A stretch of 64,000 nt of DNA from Panaeolus papilionaceus (Eukaryota > Basidiomycota > Agaricomycetes > Agaricales): the NCBI GenBank assembly GCA_015501605.1, contig JADNRZ010000006.1:2232001-2296000 (forward strand), given 5' to 3'. This document shows positions 24,848 through 35,560 of this stretch, piece after piece; the first letter of the stretch is position 1; each line of letters opens with the position of its first letter. Made by a program: the position numbers and the translations under genes. Below the pieces are notes generated by a model. It was not told the origin of the DNA. It saw only the letters and a list, made by a program, of their open reading frames with translations, and made no database searches.

Positions 24848-25933
24848 ATATATAGGCTGAAAAAATGGGTCTTTGGGCAGCGTTCCAGTGTCTGTCTGCT
24901 AATGCTACCGCTGTCTTGAGGGACGAGTCTGGAGAAGATTGGACAAGATAGTGGATGAGAAGGAAAGAAGAAGGATGCCGTCTTCAAGGATGTGCTTCTG
25001 CATTTTTATCTGTCATGATAAAGACATGACGTCTGATTTTGGGCGTCTACTTGGAGGCACGTTGCAATTCACATTCGCAGTTCACTGACACTGCACGTGG
25101 GAGCACATCTAAAAAGACTTGAAGGAGAAAAAGCTTGATGGTTCAGACTGCAAGGCTACGACGGAAACTAAAGAGCTATTACAAGAGACGGGGAATTTGC
25201 ATTTTATTATCGAGAATAATTCAGGTTTGAATGTTCCTCTCAGCACGACAGTGGTGCCGACAGCTCTGTGCTGTGAGCTTATATTTCTTGATGGCAGACA
25301 TTTGTCTGCATAACAATGAATTTTGGGACTTTTAACAATCATCCAACTCGAAAGATAGTAGATATATGATCTTTCGTTATACATAAACCTATTGTGCACC
25401 CAGAATAATGCCCAATGGGAGCATAGGGGCCATGCAACAGATCCCATATTTTTGAAATTTGTCATTTTTGATCTCATCATTGACACACAAACACTTTTCT
25501 TTGGTGTTCTACATACTATTTATTACAAAAATAAGAAGGACAAGCTAACTGTAGGAAGCTTTAAAGCCGTGGAATTTTACAACCAAGCGTTGTGTTATGG
25601 CGCATAGCATTTACACTTTGACTTTGGGGTCTCATTTAGTGACAGTTGTCACATGATATACCGTACGTAATTACATCAAAATCTATAAGCGGTAACCGTC
25701 GGCAAAATAAGCAAACCCTTTGAGCAAGTCTCCCGACTTGTTTTGACTTACCCCAACGACATCATAATCCTATCGTGTCGGGATTGCTTTATTTCCGTCT
25801 TCTGCTTCATCTTCATCTGCTTTGTTTGGTAAGGGCTCTGGATTGTGGACGTGGACGCTGCTTTGCTTGTGTATAATTTTACTAGCATTGAACTCTTTTG
25901 CTGCTGGATATCCAGTTGAACACTACAATTTGA
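24848..25933. promoter_or_regulatory. Divergent promoter region, unit 1
   Basis: The region between the BTB gene (minus) and the clipped membrane-protein gene (plus). It begins with the TATA box of the BTB gene (TATATATG, minus, 24848-24855). Positions 25680-25930 are strongly conserved with 29770-30020 in unit 2, including a block around aaaataagcaaaccc and gttttgacttaccccaac. The central part (25150-25670) has no clear counterpart in unit 2. Confidence 0.5.
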
Positions 25934-26722
25934 ATGGATGACGCTGCTCGTGGTAGTGTGGATACGAGTGGAGATGCTACTAGGGACGGGACGGGAGGAA
26001 GAGAAGGAGAGAATGAGAGTGGGGGTAGGATGGGTGATGGGTCCTTGGGAGAGAACGTCCTTTTCATTTTTCTTTGCTTGCTTGACGGCGTAAAGTTCAG
26101 ACTGATTGAAATTGAAGGGCTCGATTTAATCCAGACCTCAAGAGAGTCTAGAGTCAATGGTGGATCGACGACAGGACGACGGACGGACACAGACACAGAC
26201 ACAGACAGGGACATATTTCACACCTTCACATCTACAGCCACCTTCACGTTTACATTGTCATTCCACTCACATTTTCATCGAGCACCAGCCTCGTTATTTC
26301 CTCCTGCAAGAACGTAAATCTCTAGGGTATTAATACCTCCAAATTCAGGGTCTTGAATAACTAGTTATCACATCCATCCATTCATTCATCCTCGACATAT
26401 ATCATCTCCTCAACCTGCTCTCAACCGAAATCAAATATAAACCCACTAATTCAAACCAAAACCAGACCTAAACCAGGGGAAGTGGGCAGACGAGAGAGTG
26501 AGGATGTGGGCGGACAAGAAATGGTACTAGCGAGTATGGATTCAAACCCAAATGTTGATGGTCGACAGCATGGAGAGGACGAAAACATAAATGCAAACGC
26601 TCTAGGGACGACGAGCAATACAACGCTGCCTGTGGCCGCTGTTCGGCCGACTTCTGTATCTGCATCTGCGTCTGGATTTGCAACTGCATCTGAAGCGCGG
26701 CCGGGGTCTGGAGATACCTGTC
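25934..26722 (+). pseudogene. Truncated 5' copy of the membrane-protein gene
   Basis: This is the duplicated 5' end of the gene at 30023-32010. It starts with the same MDDAA and continues GDATRDGTGGREGENESGG, paralleling GDATGDGPGGGEGENESGS in the intact gene. Similarity breaks at about 26045 and resumes at about 26475 (EDVGGQEM, then SNPNVDGRQHG, against EDVGGREA and SNPNVDGQRHG). So roughly 430 nt has been inserted. The coding similarity stops at ATASEA, where unit 2 begins. All membrane segments are missing, so no functional homologue of the full gene can be made from it, although a short disordered peptide could be. Confidence 0.75.
26045..26475. other. Insertion inside the truncated gene, with short tandem repeat
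   Basis: About 430 nt present in unit 1 and absent at the corresponding place in unit 2 (about 30130). It includes an ACAGAC microsatellite at about 26188-26213 and a pyrimidine-rich stretch with recurring TTCACNTTTACA-like words. No terminal inverted repeat or coding domain was recognised. It could instead be ancestral sequence deleted from the intact gene. Confidence 0.4.
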
Positions 26723-26978
26723 CTACCGTTTCTTCATTCATTATCGAGGCTGATCTTCAGTCTCTTTCGAGCTCTTATTCGACAGTCCCACTGACAGACA
26801 GGAAATACGGAGTATATTGCTGAGGGCTCTGTTATGGCAAGTGGAAACCGATGGATTACTGTTATCTAGACTGTAGGACAATGTTATACAAGCAACATAT
26901 TGTTCAACCATGGGGAAGGGATAAGAGAAAGAAGAAGAAAAAGCGCAAGGGCAACTAAGAAACTCATGACCGATGGTC

Positions 26979-28888
26979 CTACTCCCCGCTAGACCTGCGT
27001 TCTCTCTCAGCCTTGAGTCGTCGATACCCTGCCAACCATTCTCCAAACTGGTTTTCTGGCACATGAACCCTGGTAATCCTACGATTATTAGGGTCCTCAA
27101 CGCTGTACTTCAACAGATTGTAGCTACACACGGAGTTAAAAACAGTGTAAAACGAGAGAAATTGATGATACTCACTACTCAGTGGTCTGTGTGATGGCCA
27201 TTCTTTGCTTGGCCGCTATAATCTTTTTTGGCGCAATCATGATGGTGAACATCAAAGAATGCGTGTAAGGGCTGAGTAGTTTCCCTAGACGTTCTTCTAT
27301 CTTGCTTATCGATTTGCATTCATTCCAACTCTCCAAACCAATCTCATCCTCTTGCAAGTCAGCAAAGACAGCCATTTCATTGCCTAAAAATAGTTACATA
27401 TTAGGGCCTTGTTTTGTAGCATAACTGGCAATTCTATCACTTACCATATTCCCAGAACTTCAGTATCTTTCGCTCATACTTCTGCATCACACTCTTGAGC
27501 TTCTCCATCCTTGGGTTGCCGTCATCCACTCCAAATCGTTCCAAGTCATTAATCCGCCTCAACAAATCATGTTTCTCTGCATGAAGTAAAATGAGGCGCT
27601 CTAAGCGAAGTCCAGCGTCGGAAGATGGAAGAGTGCTCATGTCGCTCGTGACAGATCGTATGTCATCCAAGTCCTCATCAGCCGCGACTGGAGATGGTGC
27701 TTCGTTGTTGCTGGGCTGAACGACACCCGCCTGCGACTCTGGTCCTTCGTCTTCCTTCTTCCTAGCCAGTTCTTCTTGCTCTGTCCTCGTCCTCTTGACC
27801 TCTTCCTTTGCATGCTTCTCTGTCTCTGCCTTGGCTTCTGCGAGCTGTTTCTGCCTATCCGCCTTAATCAACACGCTCTCCATCTCCTCTAGGTGCTGCA
27901 CAGTAGCACTCAATCGCGAAGCCTCCTCCCTGATCCAGCTTTCGTCCTTATCCTTATCCTCCTCCACCACAGCGGAGCTAGAACCAGAGAAGTGGTCCTC
28001 GACGATCTTCCTAGCAGAAAGCCTGCAAGGAAGAAGACCCCCGAATCCAGTCTTGCTGCCTTTCTCGCCCCAGACCATGCCGCAGAACCACTTTTCCCTG
28101 AGTTGCATCAAGTGAAGGATCGTTTCCTCGTCGATACCACCCGTGAGCATGGCAGAGCGGTCAAGTGGGGTAATGGAGGTGATGAGGGTCTCGTACTGGT
28201 GTTTAATATGTTGGCGGATATCATATTTCTTACATAGATAAAGGGCGCGGATGGGGTCGCGGTAGTGAGAGGACGAAGTGAAGATGTGCTCGAGATGGGT
28301 AAGAGCAGCTTCTCGGATCTATGATGGAATGTAAGATATGATGTGTTTCGGGCAGACGCTGATGGCGTAGCTATGTACCTCTTGAAAACCCCATTTCGTA
28401 GCAAGATCCAGGATGCCCAACCAAAGTTCGTCTCCAGATGGTGGATCGATGCCGCGGCTAGAATAGAGGATCGATTAAATATATTAACATCTCAATGGGA
28501 CACATTGACGACAATGAAGTACACATGGGATAAATAAGCCTGAGTAAGTTGTGGAAGTGGATCTTTGAGACACCGTCCAGGATAATTGGATGCTTCTCTG
28601 AGCTCCCTGCGTCGGAAACGATGCCATTGGTGACCTCTTGGTTAATACTGAAGAGTGACTGAAAGTAGGTCCCGTGTTCGATGAGCCCACTCCTGGGTAC
28701 AGAAAATATTCTGTCTTCCGCCTTCGAATCGTTAGCAAATACAGATACGTTATGTACAGACACGAACATCTACATACCTTGAGCACTACATTCTCGCAGA
28801 AGTAAAGAGGGTCCCTTTCCTCCTCCGTCGCTGCTCCAGTCTCTTCGACGGGCTTTACATCAACATCCGGAGCTGGGTCGATTTGCAT
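26979..28888 (-). CDS. BTB/POZ-domain protein, copy 2, about 535 aa
   Basis: A tandem paralogue of the gene at 22845-24756 with the same seven-exon layout and phases. The first exon MQIDPAPDVDVKPVEETGAA differs at only a few positions from copy 1. The BTB exon reads VEDRIFSVPRSGLIEHGTYF, then HPIILDGVSKIHFHNLLRLI. The middle exon encodes EETILHLMQLREKWFCGMVW, and a charged coiled coil follows. The final exon is spliced at GAG-TA|GTGAGT into YNLLKYSVEDPNNRRITRVH and ends ERERRSSGE-stop. No frameshift or internal stop was found, so both copies look functional. Substitutions are spread along the gene. A TATATATA box sits at 28979-28986, about 90 nt upstream of the chosen ATG (28888). Confidence 0.75.
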
Positions 28889-28978
28889 GTCAAATTGGCT
28901 AAGGTTGATGTCAGAGTATGATAAGTTGAGGCTCGATCTTCTGGTAGATGTCTCCGAGACGAAGATAAGACTCATAAG

Positions 28979-30022
28979 TATATATAGGCTGAAACAATGG
29001 GTCTTTGGGCAGCGTTCGAGTGTCTGTCTGCTAGTCCTACCGCTGTCTTGAGGGACGGGTCTGGAGAAGATTGGACAAGATAGTGAATGAGACGGAAGGG
29101 AGAAAGATGCTGTCTTCAAGAATGTGCTTCTGCATTTCTGTTTGCCATGATAAAGACATGAGGTCTGCTTTGTAATCATGTGGGCGTCTACTTGGAGGCA
29201 CGATGCAGTGCACATTCACTGCGCGTGGGAGCACGCTGCAAAGCTGAAACGACTGAAAGAAGAAAAAGTTGACAGTCCATACTATAAAGGAACCCCAAAG
29301 ATCTATTAGTTGCGCTCGATTATTCCGTTCGTTAGCTCATGGATTTTAATATATAACTAAATTCCCAAAAGGGATGGAAAGTGACTTTAGCCCAACACGA
29401 AAAACCTTCTTCCTCTACGCAAAAAAATTAATGTACAAAAAGGCTTCGATTGTGCTTAAATTAGACAAACAAACAAATTTATTTCAATTTTAAAAAAGGA
29501 AACATTCAAAACTTGAAATGTGCTGTATTGATGAACATAGGTATCCTGAACGTTGTTACACTGGGGTTGAGTGTCCAGGGGACAGTGGGGTGTTTCCAAA
29601 TGCAGAAGAAATCCATTCATTTTTGGTATTTGTATTTTGGAATTAAAATTCGTGAACGAGGGACGGGGTCTTTTCGTTTTATTTTCGAGAGTATTTTAGA
29701 GAGTATTTTAGCAGGTGTGTCGCGTCTAGCTCGACTTCGAACGTTCCTCTCAGATATCTACGCTTACATAATCCCATCAAAATCTATAAGCGGCAAGCGT
29801 CGGCAAAATAAGCAAACCCATTGAGCAAGTCACCCGACTCGTTTTGACTTACCCCAACTACATCATAATCCTATCGTGTCGGGGTTGCTTTATTTCTGTC
29901 TTCTGCTTCATCTTCATCTTCTGCTTTGATAAGGACTTTGGATTTTGGACGTGGGCGCTGCTTTGCTTGTGTATACTTCTACTAGGATTCAACTTTACTG
30001 CTGCTTGAACATTGCAATTTGA
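28979..30022. promoter_or_regulatory. Divergent promoter region, unit 2
   Basis: Lies between BTB copy 2 (minus, with TATATATA at 28979-28986) and the intact membrane-protein gene (plus, ATG 30023). The last 250 bases are conserved with unit 1. The segment at about 29685-29711 contains a short tandem of agagtatttt. Confidence 0.5.
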
Positions 30023-32010
30023 ATGGATGACGCTGCTCTTCATGGTCGTGTGGGCATGATTGGGGACGCTACTGGGGATGGGCCGGGAGGAGGAGAAGGG
30101 GAGAATGAGAGTGGAAGTAGGGCGGGGGGAGGGCATTTGCCAGGGAGTGAAGATGTGGGTTTGGGAGGAAGTGAAGATGTGGGCGGACGAGAAGCGGTGG
30201 GGACAATACTGGATTCAAACCCAAATGTTGATGGTCAACGTCATGGAGGGGAAGAAAACGCATTACGGACGACCGGGACGACGAGCGATACAACGCCACC
30301 TGTGGCCGCTGTTCTGCAGACTTCTGCATCTGCATCTGAATCTGAATTTGCAACTGCATCTGAAGCGCTGCCTGTACCCGTACCTGCTGTACCATCCTCT
30401 CCACCTCCACCTCCTATGGAAGCTCCACAGCCATCCCTAAGCTTATCCTCACAAACGACAGCGACAATGGCAGAGACTACGACAGTAACAGCGACAGAAA
30501 TGGCCGCTACGAGTTCTATTCCACTCTCTCAGACTCTCAGCATACAAGATATCTCCGAAGGGCTATTGGATGAGGCACCTGCTGACCCTCCGCCTCCTTA
30601 TCCGACGCCGAGGAGGACTAGGTCAAGGAGGGGAGGGGATCAGACTGGGGCTGGGGCTGGCAGGGATGGAGATGGAGGGAGTAGGCGGAGCTCAAGAAGA
30701 CGGAGGCAGGAGGGGGTAGAAGTGGAAGACTCTTCTGAGGCTGAGCCTGAAGACGAACAGCGGAGGTCGGCGCGTGGGTCACCGAGGGTTGGTTACCCAC
30801 ATTCTCATTCTTCAGCTCATGGTCACCCTCCAACGCCTCATCATCATCATCCAACGCATGCACACGCAAACTCTCCCTCACATCACCCGCACGCGTCTCA
30901 TCACAGACCCCACTCTATTTCTCATGCGTCGACGATGTCAGCTGCCCCCTCACTCGCTCAGACGGTGTTGTCGTTGTTCAACACGGAAGATGACGTTTGT
31001 CTTGATGATGAGAGTGAGAGCGAGGACGAGGGTGGTATTGTGTTACATGGCGAGGATCGGCACCTCTTAGGCGTAGTCCCAGCAGCGGGAGCAGGGGATG
31101 AGGCTCATCAGAGGGCACATGCGGGTGAGGGTGATGATGCAGATGCGGACGCGGATACAGAGTCGTTGTCCGTGATAATGGGACGGGTGGGCAGGCAGAG
31201 GAAGGGGATGAAGTTTGGGGATAGGAAGTGGTGGAAGAGGTACTTTAGACCTCTGAAAAAAGCGAGTTATTACCGCCCGCTACTGCATTTGGCGGCTATT
31301 AATTTCCCATATGCGCTTGCTGCGTGGATTTATCTTGTGGTGTTTACTGTGGTATGTGCTTTTTTTCATTCTTGACTTTGAGACGTGTTCATCTGAGTTG
31401 TTTTGTTTGATAATTTGTAGGTTGGAACAACGCTGCTTGTTGCACTCCCACTAGGCGCATTACTATGTTTCTTCAACCTCATTGGCGCACGGCTGTTTTC
31501 CAGGGGCGAATTGGCTCTCCAAGCAAGATTTCATCCTTCGCTGGCGCTCGTCTCGCCATACCCGCCGCGTCCTATATTCACAAGATGGAGAGAAGCTACA
31601 GACGATGAGGTTGAGGCTGGGCAAGGAGGTTCTACTCCGCAGAGATTGGGACTGGGGATACAGAGAAGGAATGGGATACATATGGTCAAGGAGAAGTCGT
31701 TTTATAAAAATTCATATGCCATGGTGAGTTTCTCTTTCTCTCTTTTTTACCCCTCCAGCAACAACAAACCAACTGATTTATCCTCAATTATATATAACAG
31801 TTCACAGACCCAACATCATATCAAGCTCTATTCTACTTCATCGTCATCAAGCCGGCCATCACTCTTCTCATCACGCTGTTTATTATTGTGTTGGTGATTC
31901 CGTCTTTTGTGCTGGTTGTTCCTGCTCCTGCGATGTTGCGCGCTGTGAGGAGGATTGGGGTGTGGCAGGCGGGTGTAGCTATTGAGGGGTTGTATCTGGC
32001 GGTGAGGTGA
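30023..32010 (+). CDS. Membrane protein resembling the putative sensor domain family, 613 aa
   Basis: Three exons (30023-31351, 31421-31723, 31801-32010) sum to 1842 nt. Residues 1-420 are disordered: Gly/Glu-rich, then Thr/Ser/Ala-rich, an SR-like basic patch near 195-235, a His-rich run (HPPTPHHHHPTHAHA, around 273) and an acidic stretch DDESESEDEGG. The C-terminal third carries two hydrophobic hairpins: FPYALAAWIYLVVFTVVGTT-LLVALPLGALLCFF and FYFIVIKPAITLLITLFIIV-LVIPSFVLVVPAPAMLRAVRR. This arrangement of paired hairpins and a conserved PAPAMLRAVRR end resembles the 'putative sensor' domain known mainly from prokaryotes, which I recall rather than have tested. It is likely a four-helix integral membrane protein with a long cytosolic tail. 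Its 5' part is duplicated at 25934-26722. Confidence 0.7.
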
Positions 32011-32614
32011 TTTGAGATGGTGGTGGACCGTGTTTTCGTTTTTTCTTGGTTGTTGGCCCCTTTATTTTTTTGGTTTATTCGTCTTTTTTTTACGTGGAGA
32101 CGACTATGACGTTTATATCTCCTGCTTTGTCCCTTTTCCCGATTTTTACTCTTCGTCGTTGGAAAGTAAAGCTCGTTGGTACCTTTTGATCTGAATCCCC
32201 ATCCCATCATCCATCCATTTGTATTTTACATTTCCCTTGCTGCTTCACACAGCTAAAATTATACAATTTAAGGATATTGTAGCTATTAGTAGAGTAGAAT
32301 AGTATCGTTTATATTTTTTCCCCCCTCAATATTCAAAATTAAACCCTGATATGAAATGATCATCGTCAGAGCACGATTAAAATGCCTCAGGCAGGGTGTG
32401 ACACGATTGTGACGCCACTCCAACCAGCTCTTGTATTCTCTTTGATCAGTTCAGTGATCACCTCACCTCCTCCATCCATTCCTCTCCTCCCTTTCATACC
32501 CACCACCTATCCTCTCCGTATCTATCACATACCACCCTTTCACGTTCTCTCTCGCATCTCAAACGACATCGACCAACACCATCAACACCACCACCAACAC
32601 GATAAACCAACACA
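32011..32614 (+). promoter_or_regulatory. Intergenic and 5' leader of the SEC2-type gene
   Basis: The 3' flank of the membrane-protein gene followed by a pyrimidine- and CA-rich stretch (32460-32610) directly before the next ATG. Such CT/CA-rich leaders are common in basidiomycete promoters. No TATA box is evident. Confidence 0.4.
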
Positions 32615-34503
32615 ATGCTGCACTTCCCATCCAAGCTCTCCTCCTCCACAACCTCCAACGGCACCTCCACCCCCAAACGCACCGACTCACTCAATGCGAC
32701 ACAGCACAAGGCTGTGACGGGCAGCCAGCATCCTATGTTTTTGAAGATTGAGGAGGAGCTGCATGATGCGCGACGGGTGCAGGCGGATGGGCAGGAGGAT
32801 GATTTGAGGGGGGCGTTGGGGATGGTTATTGCGAGGGTTGGGAAATTGGTGAGTGTGTTTCTTTGGATTTGGGATTTGGGTAGGGATTTGAGTGGGTGAG
32901 GTGCAGGGATTGGGCTTTGCTTTGTGGGTTTGATTTGGAGGGGTAGTGGATGGATAGATGGATTGTGTTGATTTGCATTGATTTTTATCCGACCTCATTT
33001 CAATTTAAAAGAATAACTAACTAATTATCCGAATTCAATTTCAATTCAATTATAGACGAATCTACTAAGCGAAGCCTACAAAGAACAAGCAGACCTCGAA
33101 GTCCAACTCAACGTCGCAAAATCAAACCTCAAACTCGTCATCGCGAACAACGAGATGCTCGAAGACGCTCTGAAGCAGAACTTTTCGTCCTCGAAAGACG
33201 TAGGATGGAGGCGCACGAGCGGCAGGGAGGGTGCATCCCATCACCCGTCACAGTCCTCGGGCAGCGCACACGACCCCCGCGCATCCATCGAACGATCACA
33301 ATCAGTCGACGTCGTCGCGTTATCGCATAATCAAAATCACAACGATACATCGCCCCCGCCATCAGCTGGCACGCCCACTTCCTCGTCTACACAAGATAAC
33401 CGGTTCTTCAAGTTCCGATTCAACTCCTCTTCGTCTACTGCCCCTGCATCGGCATCAACGAGTAGACCTGGGACACCTGCGGGTGCGCATGGACCAGGTG
33501 GGGGAGGGCCAGGGGGAGGATTTGGTGGTGCGCATGCAGCGCATCTAACGTCCCCGTCGATGCCTTCGTTGACGATGGGTAAGAGTAAGGAGCTGGAAGA
33601 GCTGGAGAAGGAGTTGGAGAAGGAGAGAGTTGATAAGAAGAAGATTGCGGATGAGAAAGCTGCGTTGGAAGCTGAGATTGAGAGTTTGTCGCAGGCTTTG
33701 TTTGAGGAGGTGAGTAGTTGTGGATTAGGGTTCTTTAAAAGATATCCAAAGTGTTGTGAATGTGAATGTGGAGCTGATGCGATACACAGGCGAATAATAT
33801 GGTCGCAACAGAACGCAAAATGCGCGCGGAGACGGAAGAAGAATTGAAAGAGGTCAAACAGGAAAAAGAAGCCCTTCGTAGCGCGCTCAAGCTCATCGAG
33901 GGAGAAAACACGGATTTACGATCGCGTTCATTGAATGCGAGCTTGATGGGGTCGCCGAATCCAAACATCAGCGCTCCAGGACAGGGGCAGGGAATTCCAG
34001 CCTCGATTTATGAGAACATGGGGATGCGGGACGATGCTAGTAGTGGTAGTGTGGGAGGAGGAGGGGGGATGACGCGCTCGAGGAGCTCGTCGAGGGTAGC
34101 AGTGAAGTCCCGCCCTGGCTCGTTGGATTTGGAGGGACATTCAGGGTTACCCCCGTTACCGCCCAGTCCGGCCCCTGGTGGAGGGTATGATACGGTGTAT
34201 GCAGAGGGAAAGATGCCGTCTTCGTCCTCGTCGTTGTCTTCTTCGGTTTCTGCTTCAGCAAGATTAAAAGGCCCCAAATCCCATTCGAGATCCCAATCCC
34301 ACTCATTAACGTTGCCATTATCACCCCACGGTGACGATGCAGGTGAGATCGAAGAATCGCACCCGACACCGCGGAATGTGCCGTTGTCGATGGGCGTGCA
34401 GGATGATATTTTGATGAGCTCGAGTGCGTGGGCGGATGTGCCGTCGAGGAGTGCCTCGCCTGCGGTGGGGGCGAGGGTTGGAGGGAAGAGGATCAGCGGG
34501 TGA
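32615..34503 (+). CDS. SEC2: Sec2-type Rab guanine-nucleotide exchange factor, 533 aa
   Basis: Probably a homologue of yeast Sec2p/Rabin8, which activates the Rab GTPase Sec4/Rab8 on secretory vesicles for polarised exocytosis at the hyphal tip. Exons are 32615-32848, 33056-33709 and 33790-34503 (1602 nt). A coiled coil runs from about residue 45 to 125 (KIEEELHDARRVQAD, then TNLLSEAYKEQADLEVQL). It resumes at 240-345 with IESLSQALFEEANNMVATER, the Sec2 signature in which SLFEEAN lies at the Rab-binding site. The two coils are separated by about 110 residues rich in S, T, P and G that yeast Sec2p lacks in its exchange domain. The remaining tail (350-533) is low-complexity with serine clusters, likely phosphorylated. 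I use the first ATG after the pyrimidine-rich leader. Confidence 0.8.
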
Positions 34504-34984
34504 GGATGACAGGGGTGGATTAGCGGGTGAGGAAGAGAAGGGGGGTTAATTGATTGACGCTTGTGGTTATTTTTCCATCCCATTTTTTTCTGGTTTCATT
34601 CATGATAAGACGACTTGGATGGGAGGTGTTAGGGACTCGATTTACATACATACATAGTATCTACAGATATGAGTGACTATTTGGCGATAATTAATCCAGA
34701 TGGTTTATACCCTTTCTCTTTCTTTTTATGGGCTTGTGGGGTTGGATAGGGGTTCATAAGATAAGGTCAGAACAGCATAGGGTCTAAAGGTCAGACAGTG
34801 AAAGCGCTTGTCAGGGGTAAGATATTTTTAGAATTGATATGGGATCAACGGAAGGTGATGGCATCAGTTCATCAAATTCGGTGACGAGTATCTTCATGTC
34901 GCATAAATCGCACCGAGGATCGATGGAGTGAAAGATTTAGCAACAAAAAAATAGAACAAATTACAGGGACGAAGCTATGACCCA
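34504..34984. other. Intergenic between convergent genes
   Basis: 3' flank of the SEC2-type gene and of the degenerate kinase-like gene. No further features recognised. Confidence 0.5.
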
Positions 34985-35560
34985 TTATTCGTTGACGTAG
35001 AGTGACCTCAAACTCGAGTAAAACCTCCCGAACGCCTTATGGATAGCTCCTACCTGTGATTTAACACATTAGTCTTTAGGGGGGTTAGGATCTTTCATTT
35101 CAAATCAAACTCACGATAGCAGTTTCAGGCTCGGCAATACAGTCGATATGTTCCGTGTTTCCCCAATTGACCAGGTCGAGAGACTCGATTTCGTGGTCTT
35201 TCATCACAATGAGCCAGTTCTCGGCTCTTTGTTCGCAAGGGTACTCTGTATTACCGGCCACTTTGCGAATGAAATATCAAGAAAACTTGAACAATTCACG
35301 CATGGAATACCTTCGCATGCCCTGCATACTCGAAGGCCTTGTACCTCAACATCTCGGTCACCTTATCAATAAACACCTTCCTCTCCTTCGCCTTCAGAAC
35401 CTCTTAACAACGACATTAAACGTCTCGCCCGGGACTTTCTTTATCCATATCCACACATCCGTAAGGCGTGGTGCGGTTACCTTTGTGCACTTCGACGCAG
35501 TTAGAAGATACTTATACTTGAACTCGGAGTGACAGACTTGTGTGAGGCCCTAGGAGCGTG
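34985..35560 (-). pseudogene. Degenerate paralogue of the secreted kinase-like gene
   Basis: Minus-strand segments align in order with the intact gene at 15613-16774. EFKYKYLLTASKCTK and LTDVWIWIKKVPG correspond to KFHYMVKPPSK and LTQAWLWVKLVPG. KERKVFIDKVTEMLRYKAFE corresponds to EKRKAFIEKLITMVTTKALE. IVMKDHEIESLDLVNWG corresponds to IVMTGEEITSVDLIDWG. A last exon (ending 34985) reads AIHKAFGRFYSSLRSLYVNE. Between VPG and KERK about 20 residues are lost and the frame changes with no usable intron, the catalytic HxD aspartate is not visible, and DWG is replaced by NWG. The signal peptide, glycine loop and beta-3 lysine region are absent upstream. I call it a pseudogene. A highly diverged pseudokinase with unseen exons is the alternative. 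Confidence 0.65.

Larger units (their letters stand above)
22596..26722. repeat. Segmental tandem duplication, unit 1
   Basis: This segment is repeated in direct orientation from about 26723 to about 30370. The left edge is shared: ttcattcattatcgagg at about 22605 and about 26738, followed by cagtcccactgacag and aggaaatacggagtatattg in both. The unit carries a BTB gene on the minus strand, its divergent promoter region, and the first part of a membrane-protein gene. The copies differ by scattered substitutions and by indels between the two genes, so the event is not recent. The right edge of unit 1 falls inside the membrane-protein gene, after its equivalent of codon 115 or so. Confidence 0.8.
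26723..30370. repeat. Segmental tandem duplication, unit 2
   Basis: The direct repeat of 22596-26722. It holds BTB copy 2, its divergent promoter region (28980-30022) and the first part of the intact membrane-protein gene. The similarity ends near 30365 within the coding sequence, after which the gene continues as single-copy DNA. Confidence 0.8.

Noticed and set aside
24757..24987. N-terminal extension of BTB copy 1 starting at 24987 or 24843
   Set aside because: The TATATATG box lies within it and the far start is not an ATG. The conserved protein begins at MQFDPAPD.
34008..34583. 191-codon minus-strand ORF
   Set aside because: Antisense shadow of the SEC2-type tail exon, low complexity only.
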